Shown here one piece after another: positions 33,464-43,534 of a stretch of 64,000 bases of DNA (position 1 is its first letter; each line of letters starts with the position of its first letter). A model generated the notes under the pieces. It had not been told where the DNA came from. It was given only the letters and a program-made list of their open reading frames with translations, and ran no database searches. The position numbers and the translations under genes are program-made. This DNA is from DASRFR01 sp035651455 (GTDB lineage Bacteria; Acidobacteriota; Terriglobia; Terriglobales; Acidobacteriaceae). The DNA lies in assembly GCA_035651455.1 (NCBI GenBank), contig DASRFR010000033.1, positions 41,318 through 105,317 of the forward strand. The letters run 5' to 3'.

Positions 33464-35794
33464 TTAGGTTGGCACTTTGAGAATCAGGTAGCCGCCAACC
33501 AGCATGAACAGCAAATCTGGCGACCATGCTGCCAGGCCGGGTGGCAGCTGGCTCAGATTGCCCATCGCCTCGAATAACCTGGACACGATCGTGTAGACCA
33601 CGGCAATACCCACCGCGGTCGCAACCCCCGCGATGGCGCCCCGTCTGCCGGCGGAGAGGGAGAAGGGAATCGCCAGAACAGCCATAACCAGCGTCATGAC
33701 GGGAAAAGCAAGCTTCTCGTGCAATTGCACCCGCAAACGAATTACGTCGAATCCGCTCTGCTGTAAATCATGGATGTACCGGCGCAATTCCGCGTAATTC
33801 ATCTCCGACGATTGCCGAACCTCCTTCTTGAAATAAGTCGGCGGTTCGCTCAGTTGCGGAAACGTGGTGACCTCAAATTGGCGGTAGTTTTCAATGGCAG
33901 CACCGTTCAACTGGCGATCCCAGCCCTGCTCATAGACCCAGCGCTGCAGTTGATCAGACCAATGCGCGCGTTCGGCGAAGATGCGGCGGGTGATTTCAAA
34001 ACTGTGCGGGTCAAACTGGAAAACCGAGATGCTTCCGAACTGGTTCCGGTCGGGATCGAAGAACTGGTAGTAGTAGATATCGGAATGCTGACCGAAAATC
34101 CACTTCTGGTCGGGACGCAGGTATGTTTGCGCAGGCTTGCCCTTGATCTCATTGCGTAGCGCGTCCTGCCGCTTGTTGGCTCGCGGCAGATAGAACTGGT
34201 CGAAGAAAAATAGTCCCGTGGCCAGCATGGCCGCTGCCAGCGTGACCGGCACAATAATACGATAAATGCTGGTTCCCGTCGCCTTGATTGCGGTGATCTC
34301 GTTGGCGCGTTGCATCAGGCCAAAGGTGATGAGCACTGAAAGCAGGATGCTCAGGTGAGTGATGTTGTAAAGAAAGAATGGAGTGACGGTCAGCAGGTAC
34401 TCGCCTACCGTCCAGGGGGAAATCTGGTTGCGCAGGATATCGCCCAAGAGTTCGAAAAGCGTGAAAACCAGAAGCAGCATCAGGAAAGTGCCGACGATCA
34501 TCCCGAGATAGACAATGAAATCGCGCAAAATGTAGTCGTCGAGTACCGTCGGGAACTGGCCAAAGAACACGCGACGCCGGGCCACGGCGCGCTCAAAAGC
34601 GTCCTCGCGTCTGCCGCCGATCGTGAGCACGTCGCCGGCGCGGAAATGGTTCTTCAAATTTGTCCAGAAATCGCGGAATGAAAACACTTCCAGTGTGCGC
34701 CGTTCCGCTTGCCAAAGCAGAACTGCTCCGCATAAAAAGAAAACCACGTCGGCAAGCCACACTCCGGCGGCGGGAGACAATTTTCCTTGCCGCGCCAACG
34801 ATACCCCGATCAGCGAGACAGAATAGTAGGCGAAGACCAAGCCGATGGTGAGGACGAAACCGGTCGATTTGCCTCCCTTCTTCGATGAGAGCCCGAGAGG
34901 GATTCCGACCAGGGCCAACACAATGCAGGCGGCGGGCATGGCAAACCGGCGGTGAAATTCGATCAGATACCAGCGCGCTGTGATCGGATCAACCTTGTGC
35001 GAGTCCCGCAATAATTGGCGCGTGCCCAGTTGACCCAGCACAACCGGTTCATGTTCCTGCTTATTTTCGCTGCTCGGCAGCGTGATTGGAATATCGGTTT
35101 CCTGGAAGGTGGAAATCTGGTAATGCTCGGGCGCTTTTGGCTCGCTCTCCTGGGTCGAACCGTTGCTCAGGTGGAGGTGCAGCGTATCCTGTCCTTCGCT
35201 GACCAGGATGCCTTGTTGAGCAAGCGTGATACGCGGCGCAGCCGGATTGCTGATGTCCGCGAGGAAAACGCCTTTCCACAATGCTGCGCCCGTCCGACCC
35301 TTCACGTCCTGGACATATAGCACCATGCGCGGAAAACCTTCGTAGAAAACGCGGGGCTGGATCTCAAACGAGGCCTGGGAAGTTTTCAGGCGGTCCTGTA
35401 ACCGGCCGAGCGCTGCCTGGGATCGCGGGGCGAGGTAGACACCGTTGAAGAGGGCCAGCAACCATCCGCCGAGCACAAAGATGGAGATGATGCGTAAGAA
35501 ACTCCAGACGCCGATACCGCTGGCGCGCATGGCCGTGATCTCGCTGTCGGCGGCCAGCCGGCTTAATCCAATCAGGATGCCGATCAGCACGCCAGCCGGG
35601 ATTGTAAACGTCAGAGCGACGGGGACGGTGTAGAAGAAGATCTCGGCGACGCTGGGCAGCGGAGCGCTATTGCGAACGACTAACTCCAGGATGCGGCCCA
35701 GATCGCGCGTGAACAACACAAACGTGAAGACGGCTGCGCCGATGGCGCCGTGGGATACGACTTCTCGCAGAAGGTAGCGGGTGAAGATCCGCAT
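33464..35794 (-). CDS. LptF-LptG fusion permease for lipopolysaccharide export
   Basis: A 776-aa protein made of two YjgP/YjgQ permease units. The first (about 1-370) starts MRIFTRYLLREVV and has the ITAMRASGIGVWSF motif; the second (about 405-776) starts DDYILRDFIVYLG and has EITAIKATGTSIYR. Each has paired N- and C-terminal membrane helices around a periplasmic jellyroll. Separate LptF and LptG are normally about 360 aa each, so this single chain could replace the heterodimer that pulls LPS from the inner membrane with the LptB ATPase. No lptB, lptC or lptA is nearby. No stop or frameshift divides the halves. Confidence 0.93.
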   Translation of the reverse strand: MRIFTRYLLREVVSHGAIGAAVFTFVLFTRDLGRILELVVRNSAPLPSVAEIFFYTVPVALTFTIPAGVLIGILIGLSRLAADSEITAMRASGIGVWSFLRIISIFVLGGWLLALFNGVYLAPRSQAALGRLQDRLKTSQASFEIQPRVFYEGFPRMVLYVQDVKGRTGAALWKGVFLADISNPAAPRITLAQQGILVSEGQDTLHLHLSNGSTQESEPKAPEHYQISTFQETDIPITLPSSENKQEHEPVVLGQLGTRQLLRDSHKVDPITARWYLIEFHRRFAMPAACIVLALVGIPLGLSSKKGGKSTGFVLTIGLVFAYYSVSLIGVSLARQGKLSPAAGVWLADVVFFLCGAVLLWQAERRTLEVFSFRDFWTNLKNHFRAGDVLTIGGRREDAFERAVARRRVFFGQFPTVLDDYILRDFIVYLGMIVGTFLMLLLVFTLFELLGDILRNQISPWTVGEYLLTVTPFFLYNITHLSILLSVLITFGLMQRANEITAIKATGTSIYRIIVPVTLAAAMLATGLFFFDQFYLPRANKRQDALRNEIKGKPAQTYLRPDQKWIFGQHSDIYYYQFFDPDRNQFGSISVFQFDPHSFEITRRIFAERAHWSDQLQRWVYEQGWDRQLNGAAIENYRQFEVTTFPQLSEPPTYFKKEVRQSSEMNYAELRRYIHDLQQSGFDVIRLRVQLHEKLAFPVMTLVMAVLAIPFSLSAGRRGAIAGVATAVGIAVVYTIVSRLFEAMGNLSQLPPGLAAWSPDLLFMLVGGYLILKVPT

Positions 35795-35880
35795 GCGGGA
35801 CGGGCTCTAGCCCGAGTCTAGCATGCGGTCGCGGGATGCTGGTTGGCGGATCGCGAGTATGAAGCGGTGCACCCTGTCGT

Positions 35881-37809
35881 TCAGCGCTTAAAGAACAACG
35901 CCGCCAGCGGAGGCAAGGTCAGGCTCAACGAATAAGGCCGTCCGTGGACCGATTGCTCCTCAGCCGTCACCCCGCCCAGATTGCCCATGCCACTTCCAAA
36001 GTATTCTTTTCCATCGCTGTTGAGCAATTCGCGCCAATAGCCTCCGGCGGGAACCCCGACGCGGTAGTTGGATCGCGGCACGGGGGTGAAGTTAAAGACA
36101 GCCAGAATTTCGTCGCCTGACGTTTTGCCTTTGCGCAGCAAGGATACGACGCTGGTTGGAGCATCATTACAGTCCACCCACTCGAAACCTGCGGGGTCGG
36201 TATCGAACCAATGCAGGCCGGGTTCGCTGCGATAAACCCGGTTCAATTGCTCTACCCAGCTTTGCAGGCCGCTGTGCACGGGATATTGCAGGACATGCCA
36301 TTCGAGGCTGCCGTCGTGGGTCCACTCGCGTACCTGTCCAAACTCATCCCCCATGAACATGAGTTTCTTGCCCGGCTGTGCGTACATATAACCGAACAGC
36401 AGCCTTAGGTTGGCAAACCGTTGCCACTCGTCACCGGGCATTTTGCCGATCAATGATCCCTTGCCGTGCACCACTTCATCATGCGATAGCGGCAACACAA
36501 AATTTTCGTGGAATGCGTATATCATGCGGAAGGTGAGTTGACTGTGATGATATTTCCGGTGAATCGGATCTTCCGAAAAATAGGCCAAGGTATCGTGCAT
36601 CCAGCCCATATCCCACTTCAAGCCAAACCCTAATCCGCCCAGGTGCGCCGGCTTTGAAACCATAGGCCACGATGTGGATTCCTCGGCGAATGTCTGCACG
36701 TCGGGATGTTCTTTGTAGACCTCGGAATTGAAACGCCGCAAGAAATCAATGGCGTCCAGGTTCTCGCGGCCACCGTATTTGTTAGCGATCCATTCCCCGG
36801 CCTTTCGCGAATAGTCCAGGTAAAGCATGGAAGCTACGGCATCCACGCGCAAACCGTCTGCGTGGTACTTGTCGAGCCAGAACATGGCGCTACTCATCAG
36901 GTAACTTCGGACTTCGTTGCGGCCGTAGTTGAAGATGTGCGTCTTCCAATCGGGGTGAAAGCCTTGGCGCGAGTCCGAGTGTTCAAACAGGTGAGTGCCA
37001 TCGAAGTAGGCGAGTCCGTGGGCGTCAGAAGGGAAGTGCGACGGCACCCAGTCGAGAATTACACCGATATTCTTGCTATGCAGATAGTCGACCAGGTACA
37101 TGAAATCCTGGGGATTGCCATAACGTGACGTGGGAGCGAAATATCCCGTCGTCTGGTATCCCCATGAACCGTAGAAGGGATGTTCCATGACCGGCAGGAA
37201 CTCCACATGCGTGTACTGCATGCGTTGCACGTAGTCCGCAAGACGAGGCCCCAGTTCGCGGTAGGTGAGCGGACGATTGTGCTCCTCGGGAACCCGCATC
37301 CACGAGCCCAAGTGGACCTCGTAAATGGCCATGGGAGCGTGTAAAGAGTTTCGCCGCTTGCGCTGCTCCATCCATTCCTGATCGTGCCATTGGTATTCGA
37401 GGTCCCACACGATAGATGCGGTGCGCGGTGGCTTCTCATGGTAGATGCCCACGGGATCCGCTTTGTCCACTCGATGCCCATGGTGCTGCGAGGCGATATG
37501 GAATTTGTAGAGCGCGCCTTTTCCAATGCCTGGGATAAAGCCTTCCCATATTCCTGAGTTTCCCCGCGGGCGCAGCGGGTGCGAGCGGTGGTCCCACTCG
37601 TTGAAGCTGCCGATGACATACACATCCCGCGCATTCGGCGCCCAAACGCTGAAACAGGTGCCGGTCTCTCCACCCGCCTGCATGGGGTGAGCTCCCATCT
37701 TTTCATAAATGCGGTAGTTGCTGCCTTCATTGAACAGATAACAGTCGTCAGCCGTGAGCAGGCCTACATCGTAACGAGGAGGTGCTACCGACTGTGTGAG
37801 TTGGCTCAT
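35881..37809 (-). CDS. glgB: 1,4-alpha-glucan branching enzyme
   Basis: A 642-aa GH13 enzyme that forms alpha-1,6 branches in glycogen. An N-terminal CBM48 domain (SVWAPNARDVYVIGSFNEWD) precedes the barrel. Catalytic regions are VILDWVPSHF, DGLRVDAVASMLY (nucleophile Asp), TFAEESTSWP (acid/base Glu) and LPLSHDEVVHGKGS. A beta-sandwich domain closes the protein. ATG 37809 is preferred to the GTG at 37815 because AAGGG lies at proper distance. It lacks the extra N-terminal domain of long enterobacterial GlgB. It diverges from a GH57 gene across about 150 bases, suggesting shared control. Confidence 0.97.
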   Translation of the reverse strand: MSQLTQSVAPPRYDVGLLTADDCYLFNEGSNYRIYEKMGAHPMQAGGETGTCFSVWAPNARDVYVIGSFNEWDHRSHPLRPRGNSGIWEGFIPGIGKGALYKFHIASQHHGHRVDKADPVGIYHEKPPRTASIVWDLEYQWHDQEWMEQRKRRNSLHAPMAIYEVHLGSWMRVPEEHNRPLTYRELGPRLADYVQRMQYTHVEFLPVMEHPFYGSWGYQTTGYFAPTSRYGNPQDFMYLVDYLHSKNIGVILDWVPSHFPSDAHGLAYFDGTHLFEHSDSRQGFHPDWKTHIFNYGRNEVRSYLMSSAMFWLDKYHADGLRVDAVASMLYLDYSRKAGEWIANKYGGRENLDAIDFLRRFNSEVYKEHPDVQTFAEESTSWPMVSKPAHLGGLGFGLKWDMGWMHDTLAYFSEDPIHRKYHHSQLTFRMIYAFHENFVLPLSHDEVVHGKGSLIGKMPGDEWQRFANLRLLFGYMYAQPGKKLMFMGDEFGQVREWTHDGSLEWHVLQYPVHSGLQSWVEQLNRVYRSEPGLHWFDTDPAGFEWVDCNDAPTSVVSLLRKGKTSGDEILAVFNFTPVPRSNYRVGVPAGGYWRELLNSDGKEYFGSGMGNLGGVTAEEQSVHGRPYSLSLTLPPLAALFFKR

Positions 37810-37957
37810 GTTCACCCTTGTTGGCGCCGATCTAGTCTATCAACCGGACGTGAAGTGCGCCTTGCCGCGAGCACGACGGGCGCCTGCGAAACGGGAACTC
37901 CGAATGTGCAATACTTAAACTTCCGATGATTTCCTGGCCTTGCATGGTGCATTGCTG

Positions 37958-40255
37958 ATGCCTACGATACGGGTGCTCGTGCTTTGGCATCAACACCAGC
38001 CCTTCTATAAAGACCTGGTCACCGGAGAATACCGCCTCCCCTGGGTTCGACTGCACGCCCTCAAGGACTACTACGGGATGGTGAAACTCTTGGATGAGTT
38101 TCCTGATGTTCATCAGACCTTCAATCTTGTCCCTTCCTTGATCTCGCAAATCCAGGACTACGCGGCGGGAAGAGCCCAGGATCCCTTTCTGCGCATTGCC
38201 GCTAAGGCGGCTGGCGATCTCAGCCTGGAAGAACGCCGCTTTGCCTTGCAGTACCTCTTCCAAGCCAATCCCGTCAACATGATAGGTCGTTATCCCCGCT
38301 ATCGGGAGCTGTGGGAAAAGTTCCGATCGTCCGGCGACTCTCCAGAACGCGCCGAACACTACTTCCGGGCAGAAGACTTCACCGATCTGCAGGTGCTTTC
38401 GCAAATCGCCTGGTTTGACGAATTCTTCCTGGATGAGGCCGATATCGCTGCGCTGATCAAGAAAGGCCGAAACTTTTCTTTCGAGGATCAGCGCAGGGTG
38501 GTTGCTTGCGAACAGGAATTGATTTCAAAGGTGCTGCCGGCCCATGCCGCCGCCGCCCAGCGCGGAGGAATCGAAATCTCCGCGTCACCCTACTACCATC
38601 CCATCCTTCCGCTGGTGTGCGACACCAATATGGGCGCGGCTTCGTCGCCCGGCCTACCATTGCCACAGAATCGGTATCGCCATCCAGAAGATGCGCGAGA
38701 ACAACTTCTTCGGGGTCTTAATCTGCACGAACAGGTCTTCGGAATTCGGCCCACGGGAGTGTGGCCTTCGGAAGGCAGTGTCTCCGAGGAGGCAATTGCG
38801 ATTGCCCACAATCTCGGGGTGAAGTGGATGGCCACCGACGAAGGCGTGTTGGGGCGAAGCCTGGGACTGTTCTTTTCCCGGGATGCCGGCGGACGCCTAC
38901 CGGCAGAACTTGCCGAGAAGCTTTACGCAATTCACAAATACGAAGATGGCCAGACGGAAATGAACCTGGTCTTTAGAGACCACACGCTTTCGGACCTGGT
39001 CGGATTCGTGTACTCGGGCATGGCTGCGGCAGATGCCGCCGAGCACCTCATGCGCAATATCAAGGAAGCTGCGCAACCTGTTCTGGAAAAAGGTATTGAT
39101 GCCATGATTCCCATTATTCTCGACGGCGAGAATGCATGGGAATACTACCCCCAGTCGGGGCGCGAGTTCCTGCGCAGGTTCTATGACGCCCTACAAAACG
39201 AACCCGGAATTGAGGCCGTCACCGTGTCCGAGGCGATCGCTCGCCAGAGGAATTTCAGTCCCTTGGCAAAACTCGTTCCAGGATCCTGGATCAACGCAAA
39301 CTTTAACGTCTGGATCGGGGCACCTGAGGACAATCGCTCTTGGGATTACCTGTATCAGGCACGCGGCTTTTTCAGCCAGGCTGCCGCAAGCGCCACCGAA
39401 GCTCAGCGAAAACTGGCGTTCGAGGAAATCTTGATTGCGGAAGGCAGCGATTGGAACTGGTGGTATGGTCCGGAGCACCATTCCGCGAATGACCGCGACT
39501 TCGACGAGCTCTATCGGACACACCTGTCCAATGTGTACCAAGCACTGGGAGCGGTACCGCCGGATTATCTTGCGCAACCGATTTTTGGCGGCACGGGACG
39601 GCCTTCATTCACACCGCAAATGGCCTACATCCATCCCCGAATCACTGGCGATGTCGTGCGCTACTTCGAGTGGATGGGAGCGGCAAAGTACACGGCGGAT
39701 CAGCGTTCCGGCGCCATGCACGGCAGGAGTTTTCTGCTCGACTCAGTGTATGCAGGCATTGACGAGAACTACGTGTATGGGCGCCTTGATTTTGTGGAGC
39801 AGGTTCCTGAGAGCGAGTTCGAGCTGATCGTGAACCTGGAATCATGGGCCAAGGCAGAGCATCGTGCGCGGCGTGCGCTGCGTTTAGATGCCACGGTGAA
39901 CGAACGCAGAGTGCAGTGCTGGAAGCTTACGGCTGGCCAGGACGAAATACTGGCGCGTTCGGAAGAGTTCGCAAGTCCTAACCAGGCTACCGCCAAAGCG
40001 AGTGGCTCCGCGGCTGCGGTGCAGGTGGCCGCCTACCGGAATTTCGAGTTCAAGATACCCCTAGCTCTGCTGCTCGCCGCCCCTGCGCTCGACCGGCGCT
40101 CCTCGGCTGACAAGTTGATCAGCCCGGCGGCAAACAAGCTCAAGCTACGATTCAGTTTGTGGCAGAATCGCCTGCCTGTCGACGCGCTGCCTTTAGAAGG
40201 TTGGATTGAACTGGAACTGTTGAGTGAAGGCGATTTGATGGCGCTGGCTTTCTAG
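37958..40255 (+). CDS. GH57 family glycoside hydrolase (alpha-glucan acting)
   Basis: A 765-aa GH57 enzyme. The HQHQP motif is at about residues 11-15, the second motif at GVWPSEGSVSEEA, the third region around VKWMATDEGVLG, and the fourth at IILDGENAWEYY, which supplies the Asp of the catalytic pair. The C-terminal 250 residues form a beta-rich domain. It has no signal peptide, so it acts in the cytoplasm, probably as an amylase/amylopullulanase or glucanotransferase on glycogen. ATG 37958 is chosen over TTG 37940, as the HQHQP motif should lie near the N-terminus. Divergent from glgB. Confidence 0.94.
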   Translation: MPTIRVLVLWHQHQPFYKDLVTGEYRLPWVRLHALKDYYGMVKLLDEFPDVHQTFNLVPSLISQIQDYAAGRAQDPFLRIAAKAAGDLSLEERRFALQYLFQANPVNMIGRYPRYRELWEKFRSSGDSPERAEHYFRAEDFTDLQVLSQIAWFDEFFLDEADIAALIKKGRNFSFEDQRRVVACEQELISKVLPAHAAAAQRGGIEISASPYYHPILPLVCDTNMGAASSPGLPLPQNRYRHPEDAREQLLRGLNLHEQVFGIRPTGVWPSEGSVSEEAIAIAHNLGVKWMATDEGVLGRSLGLFFSRDAGGRLPAELAEKLYAIHKYEDGQTEMNLVFRDHTLSDLVGFVYSGMAAADAAEHLMRNIKEAAQPVLEKGIDAMIPIILDGENAWEYYPQSGREFLRRFYDALQNEPGIEAVTVSEAIARQRNFSPLAKLVPGSWINANFNVWIGAPEDNRSWDYLYQARGFFSQAAASATEAQRKLAFEEILIAEGSDWNWWYGPEHHSANDRDFDELYRTHLSNVYQALGAVPPDYLAQPIFGGTGRPSFTPQMAYIHPRITGDVVRYFEWMGAAKYTADQRSGAMHGRSFLLDSVYAGIDENYVYGRLDFVEQVPESEFELIVNLESWAKAEHRARRALRLDATVNERRVQCWKLTAGQDEILARSEEFASPNQATAKASGSAAAVQVAAYRNFEFKIPLALLLAAPALDRRSSADKLISPAANKLKLRFSLWQNRLPVDALPLEGWIELELLSEGDLMALAF

Positions 40256-40270
40256 AAATCTCGCCGGTGG

Positions 40271-40834
40271 TCAAGAGGCAGAGCGGTGGGCTGTATCATG
40301 CTGCTGCTCGGCGACTCTGGTTTCCCTGCGATGACTCCAGGAAATCAACCGTTCGAGATCGTAGCTATAAGGGCCATAGCTGCGAAACGTCTTCTCATCA
40401 AACAATCGTTTGATGCCGCAATTAAGGCAGACCTGGTAGGAATACTCCTGCGAACGCACTGGCCAACTCATCCGCTTATGCCAGCAGCCCCGAAGTACCA
40501 CGACAGCGGCTCCGGCCACGGTGGTTGCCATCAGGCTCAGGGACCACATCCAGCGCGACTTCTTCTTCTCAATGACTTCCACAATGACCCCGGGAACAAA
40601 ACCACTCCAACCCAGAATAGGCTGGATGCAGGTCGCGAGCAATGGCACGTTTGGGCACCTCCTGGGAACTTTGGTCTTGGTCACGGTCGGGCCGTACCCG
40701 GAAGGACAATACCGATGCCCGTACTCTCGAACATTGCGGCCCGCGAGGAAGACCAGTAACTTACGAGTGAAAGCGTCGCGCAGGGCCCCGCAAGCAAGCC
40801 CCCACCATTCTGGGTAATTGACAGGAAGGTGCAT
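40271..40834 (-). CDS. Small membrane protein with zinc-ribbon-like Cys motif
   Basis: About 187 aa. A Cys-rich segment (YQVCLNCGIKRLFDE) near the C-terminus resembles half of a zinc ribbon. A second Cys lies in HRYCPSGYG further upstream. One membrane segment is predicted (MWSLSLMATTVAGAAVVVL). I recognise the CLNCGxKRxF style from uncharacterised acidobacterial proteins but know no function. The open frame extends to 41089, overlapping the divergent amidase gene; ATG 40834 avoids that overlap and leaves 44 bases between the two starts. No clear ribosome site supports the start. Confidence 0.6.
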   Translation of the reverse strand: MHLPVNYPEWWGLACGALRDAFTRKLLVFLAGRNVREYGHRYCPSGYGPTVTKTKVPRRCPNVPLLATCIQPILGWSGFVPGVIVEVIEKKKSRWMWSLSLMATTVAGAAVVVLRGCWHKRMSWPVRSQEYSYQVCLNCGIKRLFDEKTFRSYGPYSYDLERLISWSHRRETRVAEQQHDTAHRSAS

Positions 40835-40878
40835 CGGGATAAGACTTTGGGGTCGCACGACTGACGCAGCCCCCGCGT

Positions 40879-43494
40879 ATGTGTGCCAGCATTTCCAAGG
40901 CGGAACTCGCACTCGACCTGCAGGCACTGGAATGCCTGGATGCGGTGCCTTCGACCTCGCGTGAAGTTCCTGCGCGACGCGATGCGTTCCAGGCGCTTCT
41001 GGCATTCTCCGCAGTTCATGAACAAGTTCTTCAGCGCCGCAGCCCAGGAACCGGTGCGAACTTAGGTTACAGCGAAGACTCCGCCACACTTCATTTCCTG
41101 TTAGATGAGGTGCTCAACCTGGTTGCGGAGAGGGCGCTCGCTATTACGGGTGCTGACGGGATCGGCATCGCGCTAGCGGAAGGCGAACAGATCATTTGCC
41201 GGACATCGGCGGGAACCATGGCCCCCGACGCGGGTGTGCGCCTCGACCCCCATTCCGGTTTTTCCGGGGCGTGTTTGCGCACCGGGCAAGTACTTCGTTG
41301 CGATGACGTTGAGTCCGATTCGCGGGTCAACGTTCAGGTCTGCTTACGGCTCGGGACACGATCGATGCTGGCGGTACCTCTGCGAGCCTGCGGACGCGTG
41401 GCTGGCCTGATCGAGGCTTTTTCAGCTGATGCTTATGGCTTTAATGACGCCGATGTCCGGAGCCTGGTTCTGCTCGCTGAACTCATCCTGGCCGCTGTAA
41501 AACCGGAAGAGCAGGAGCGTATCCGTAATGCAGCGGAGAAAGCCATCGGCGAGACTCCGGTGTTTGCGGGGGATTCGCAGCTCGAAAGCGCGCAGTCGTT
41601 AGTTGATGTCTTTGCGAGCGAAACAAGCGCAAATAGAGAAGACATGTCTGGCGCGGCAGTTCTGTTTGCCGAATCAGCATCTATTCCTAACTCCGAGTCG
41701 TTTCCGAAGGAAGTCCCCAAACAAACTGCAACGGAAAACGCCTCCCCAGCGGTCCCGTCGGAAGTATCGACGCATGACGTCACCCCGGCCGCCGAGCCGG
41801 TTGCGGTGCCGGCTGACTCCTCTGTTGTCGAAAAGGCGACAACTGTCGATATCGAGCCAGTCGAGCCACCGCAAACAGAACCGCCAGCCGAGATGGTCCC
41901 GATCTTTCAAACGGGAACGATTTTTGGATTGCGCAGTGACGGCGCGAAGAGCAGGTCCGTCGCAGCTATCGGGAAACCACAACCCGACGAAGATTCGGAG
42001 TTCTCGCTCCCGGGGCTGCGGGTTGTGGCCGTGATCGTTCTGGTTGCCGTCCTGCTTTCCGGCGGCTTGTTGTGGCTGCTGAACTCCCACCCGCGGATGT
42101 TAGTCAGAAATGCCGTTCCAAAACAGATCCCGGTCACTACCGAGGAGCGCAGTGTGGCCGCCCAGCAAGCAATAGGGGCATTGGCAGATCTCGATACGGC
42201 AGAACCGGACATCCACGATGAAGGTGAAATTACTCCTGACCAGGTCGAGAACGCCAAGCCCGGCGTGATGCCGCGCGTCACCGCGATCCGGCACTGGTCT
42301 TCAGCGAACGGGACCACTGTAGTCATTGATCTGCAGGACCAGGTTAACTACGAGGCGCACCGCCTGGCTTCGCCCGATCGCATTTATGTCGACCTGCATG
42401 ACACGAACCTGGCATCCGAACTCGCTGGGAAGACAATTGATGTCGGCGATCCCCTGCTCAAGCGGGTGCGGGTGGCACAGCCAACTTCCGGAATCAGCCG
42501 GGTGGTGCTGGATACGAGCCCAGGCACCAACTTCTCCGTGAGTCTTGAGCCGAATCCATATCGGTTGGTGCTGCAGGTCAAGGGCGCTGATCTCTCGTCG
42601 GCGGCAAAAGCTCCAGCTCTTCAAGCCAGCACCGCCCCCAATCAGGAATCTGCGCATGTTGGCGCAAGTGTTTCGCCAAAGCCGCTAGCGAGTGCGCCCG
42701 CAGCTAGCAATCAGTTGTTCGATCGCGACGCTCTCGCCGGACATGCACACGCCACCACACCCGATGATGGCCAGATTCGCGGACATATTCTCAAATTCAA
42801 GATTGTGGTGGATGCGGGCCATGGGGGCTGGGATCTCGGAACCGTCGGTCGCAGGGGACTTCTGGAAAAGGATCTGGTACTCGACATATCGCAGCGCTTG
42901 GGCAAGCTGCTGGAATCCCGCCTCGGTACGGACGTAGTTTACACGCGCAAGGACGACAATTACGTTGCACTGGATTCACGCGCGGAGTTGGCGAACGACG
43001 CGCAAGCTGACCTATTCGTCTCCATTCATGCAAACTATAGCGACCTTCCTTCTGCGCGAGGAGTGGAAACCTATTACACCAACCTGTTCACGCCACCCGG
43101 AACACGGGAAAGTGAGCCAGGAAGTCCGACTTTGAAGAAGGCTTCGCTCGGTTCCGCTCTGTCACACCTGGAACTAAGAGAGAGGATCGAGCAGTCGCGG
43201 AAACTTGCCGCTACTGTGCAACGCTCGTTGTACAGCACGCTGGCGGAACAGAGCTCATCGATTCGCAATCGCGGCGTGAAAGAAGCTTCTTACGTGGTGC
43301 TCACCGGGACCACTATGCCGGCCATTCTGGCGGAAGTGTCTTTTGTCAGCAGTCCCGCGGACGAGACCAACTTGCAACGCGAGGACTACCGCCAAAAGAT
43401 AGCTGAAGCCATGTTCAAAGGTATTGCCCGGTATGCGGCGAGTTCTCACCGGGTGAAGATGGCCAGCGCGGAACGCCGTCCAACAGGCGAATGA
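40879..43494 (+). CDS. N-acetylmuramoyl-L-alanine amidase with N-terminal GAF domain
   Basis: An 871-aa protein with an unusual domain order. A GAF domain (about 75-215, including GFSGACLRTGQVLRCDDVESD and RSMLAVPLR) is followed by a Pro/Glu-rich linker. A single membrane helix lies at about 379-400 (VVAVIVLVAVLLSGGLLWLL), then an AMIN domain (about 465-570, VVIDLQDQVNYEAHRL). The C-terminal Amidase_3 domain (about 640-855) has the zinc ligands in VVDAGHGGWD, LLEKDLVLD and VSIHANYSD, and the catalytic Glu in AILAEVSFVS. The topology would put GAF in the cytoplasm and the amidase in the periplasm, where it cleaves peptidoglycan stem peptides. AmiC homologues normally have a signal peptide instead of a cytoplasmic sensor. 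Confidence 0.94.
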   Translation: MCASISKAELALDLQALECLDAVPSTSREVPARRDAFQALLAFSAVHEQVLQRRSPGTGANLGYSEDSATLHFLLDEVLNLVAERALAITGADGIGIALAEGEQIICRTSAGTMAPDAGVRLDPHSGFSGACLRTGQVLRCDDVESDSRVNVQVCLRLGTRSMLAVPLRACGRVAGLIEAFSADAYGFNDADVRSLVLLAELILAAVKPEEQERIRNAAEKAIGETPVFAGDSQLESAQSLVDVFASETSANREDMSGAAVLFAESASIPNSESFPKEVPKQTATENASPAVPSEVSTHDVTPAAEPVAVPADSSVVEKATTVDIEPVEPPQTEPPAEMVPIFQTGTIFGLRSDGAKSRSVAAIGKPQPDEDSEFSLPGLRVVAVIVLVAVLLSGGLLWLLNSHPRMLVRNAVPKQIPVTTEERSVAAQQAIGALADLDTAEPDIHDEGEITPDQVENAKPGVMPRVTAIRHWSSANGTTVVIDLQDQVNYEAHRLASPDRIYVDLHDTNLASELAGKTIDVGDPLLKRVRVAQPTSGISRVVLDTSPGTNFSVSLEPNPYRLVLQVKGADLSSAAKAPALQASTAPNQESAHVGASVSPKPLASAPAASNQLFDRDALAGHAHATTPDDGQIRGHILKFKIVVDAGHGGWDLGTVGRRGLLEKDLVLDISQRLGKLLESRLGTDVVYTRKDDNYVALDSRAELANDAQADLFVSIHANYSDLPSARGVETYYTNLFTPPGTRESEPGSPTLKKASLGSALSHLELRERIEQSRKLAATVQRSLYSTLAEQSSSIRNRGVKEASYVVLTGTTMPAILAEVSFVSSPADETNLQREDYRQKIAEAMFKGIARYAASSHRVKMASAERRPTGE

Positions 43495-43534
43495 GCAGAT
43501 TACCTCGCCTAAAGTGATACCCGCTCGCTTGATT

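Noticed and set aside
40835..41089. N-terminal extension of the zinc-ribbon gene
   Set aside because: It overlaps the start of the divergent amidase gene and has no recognisable content.
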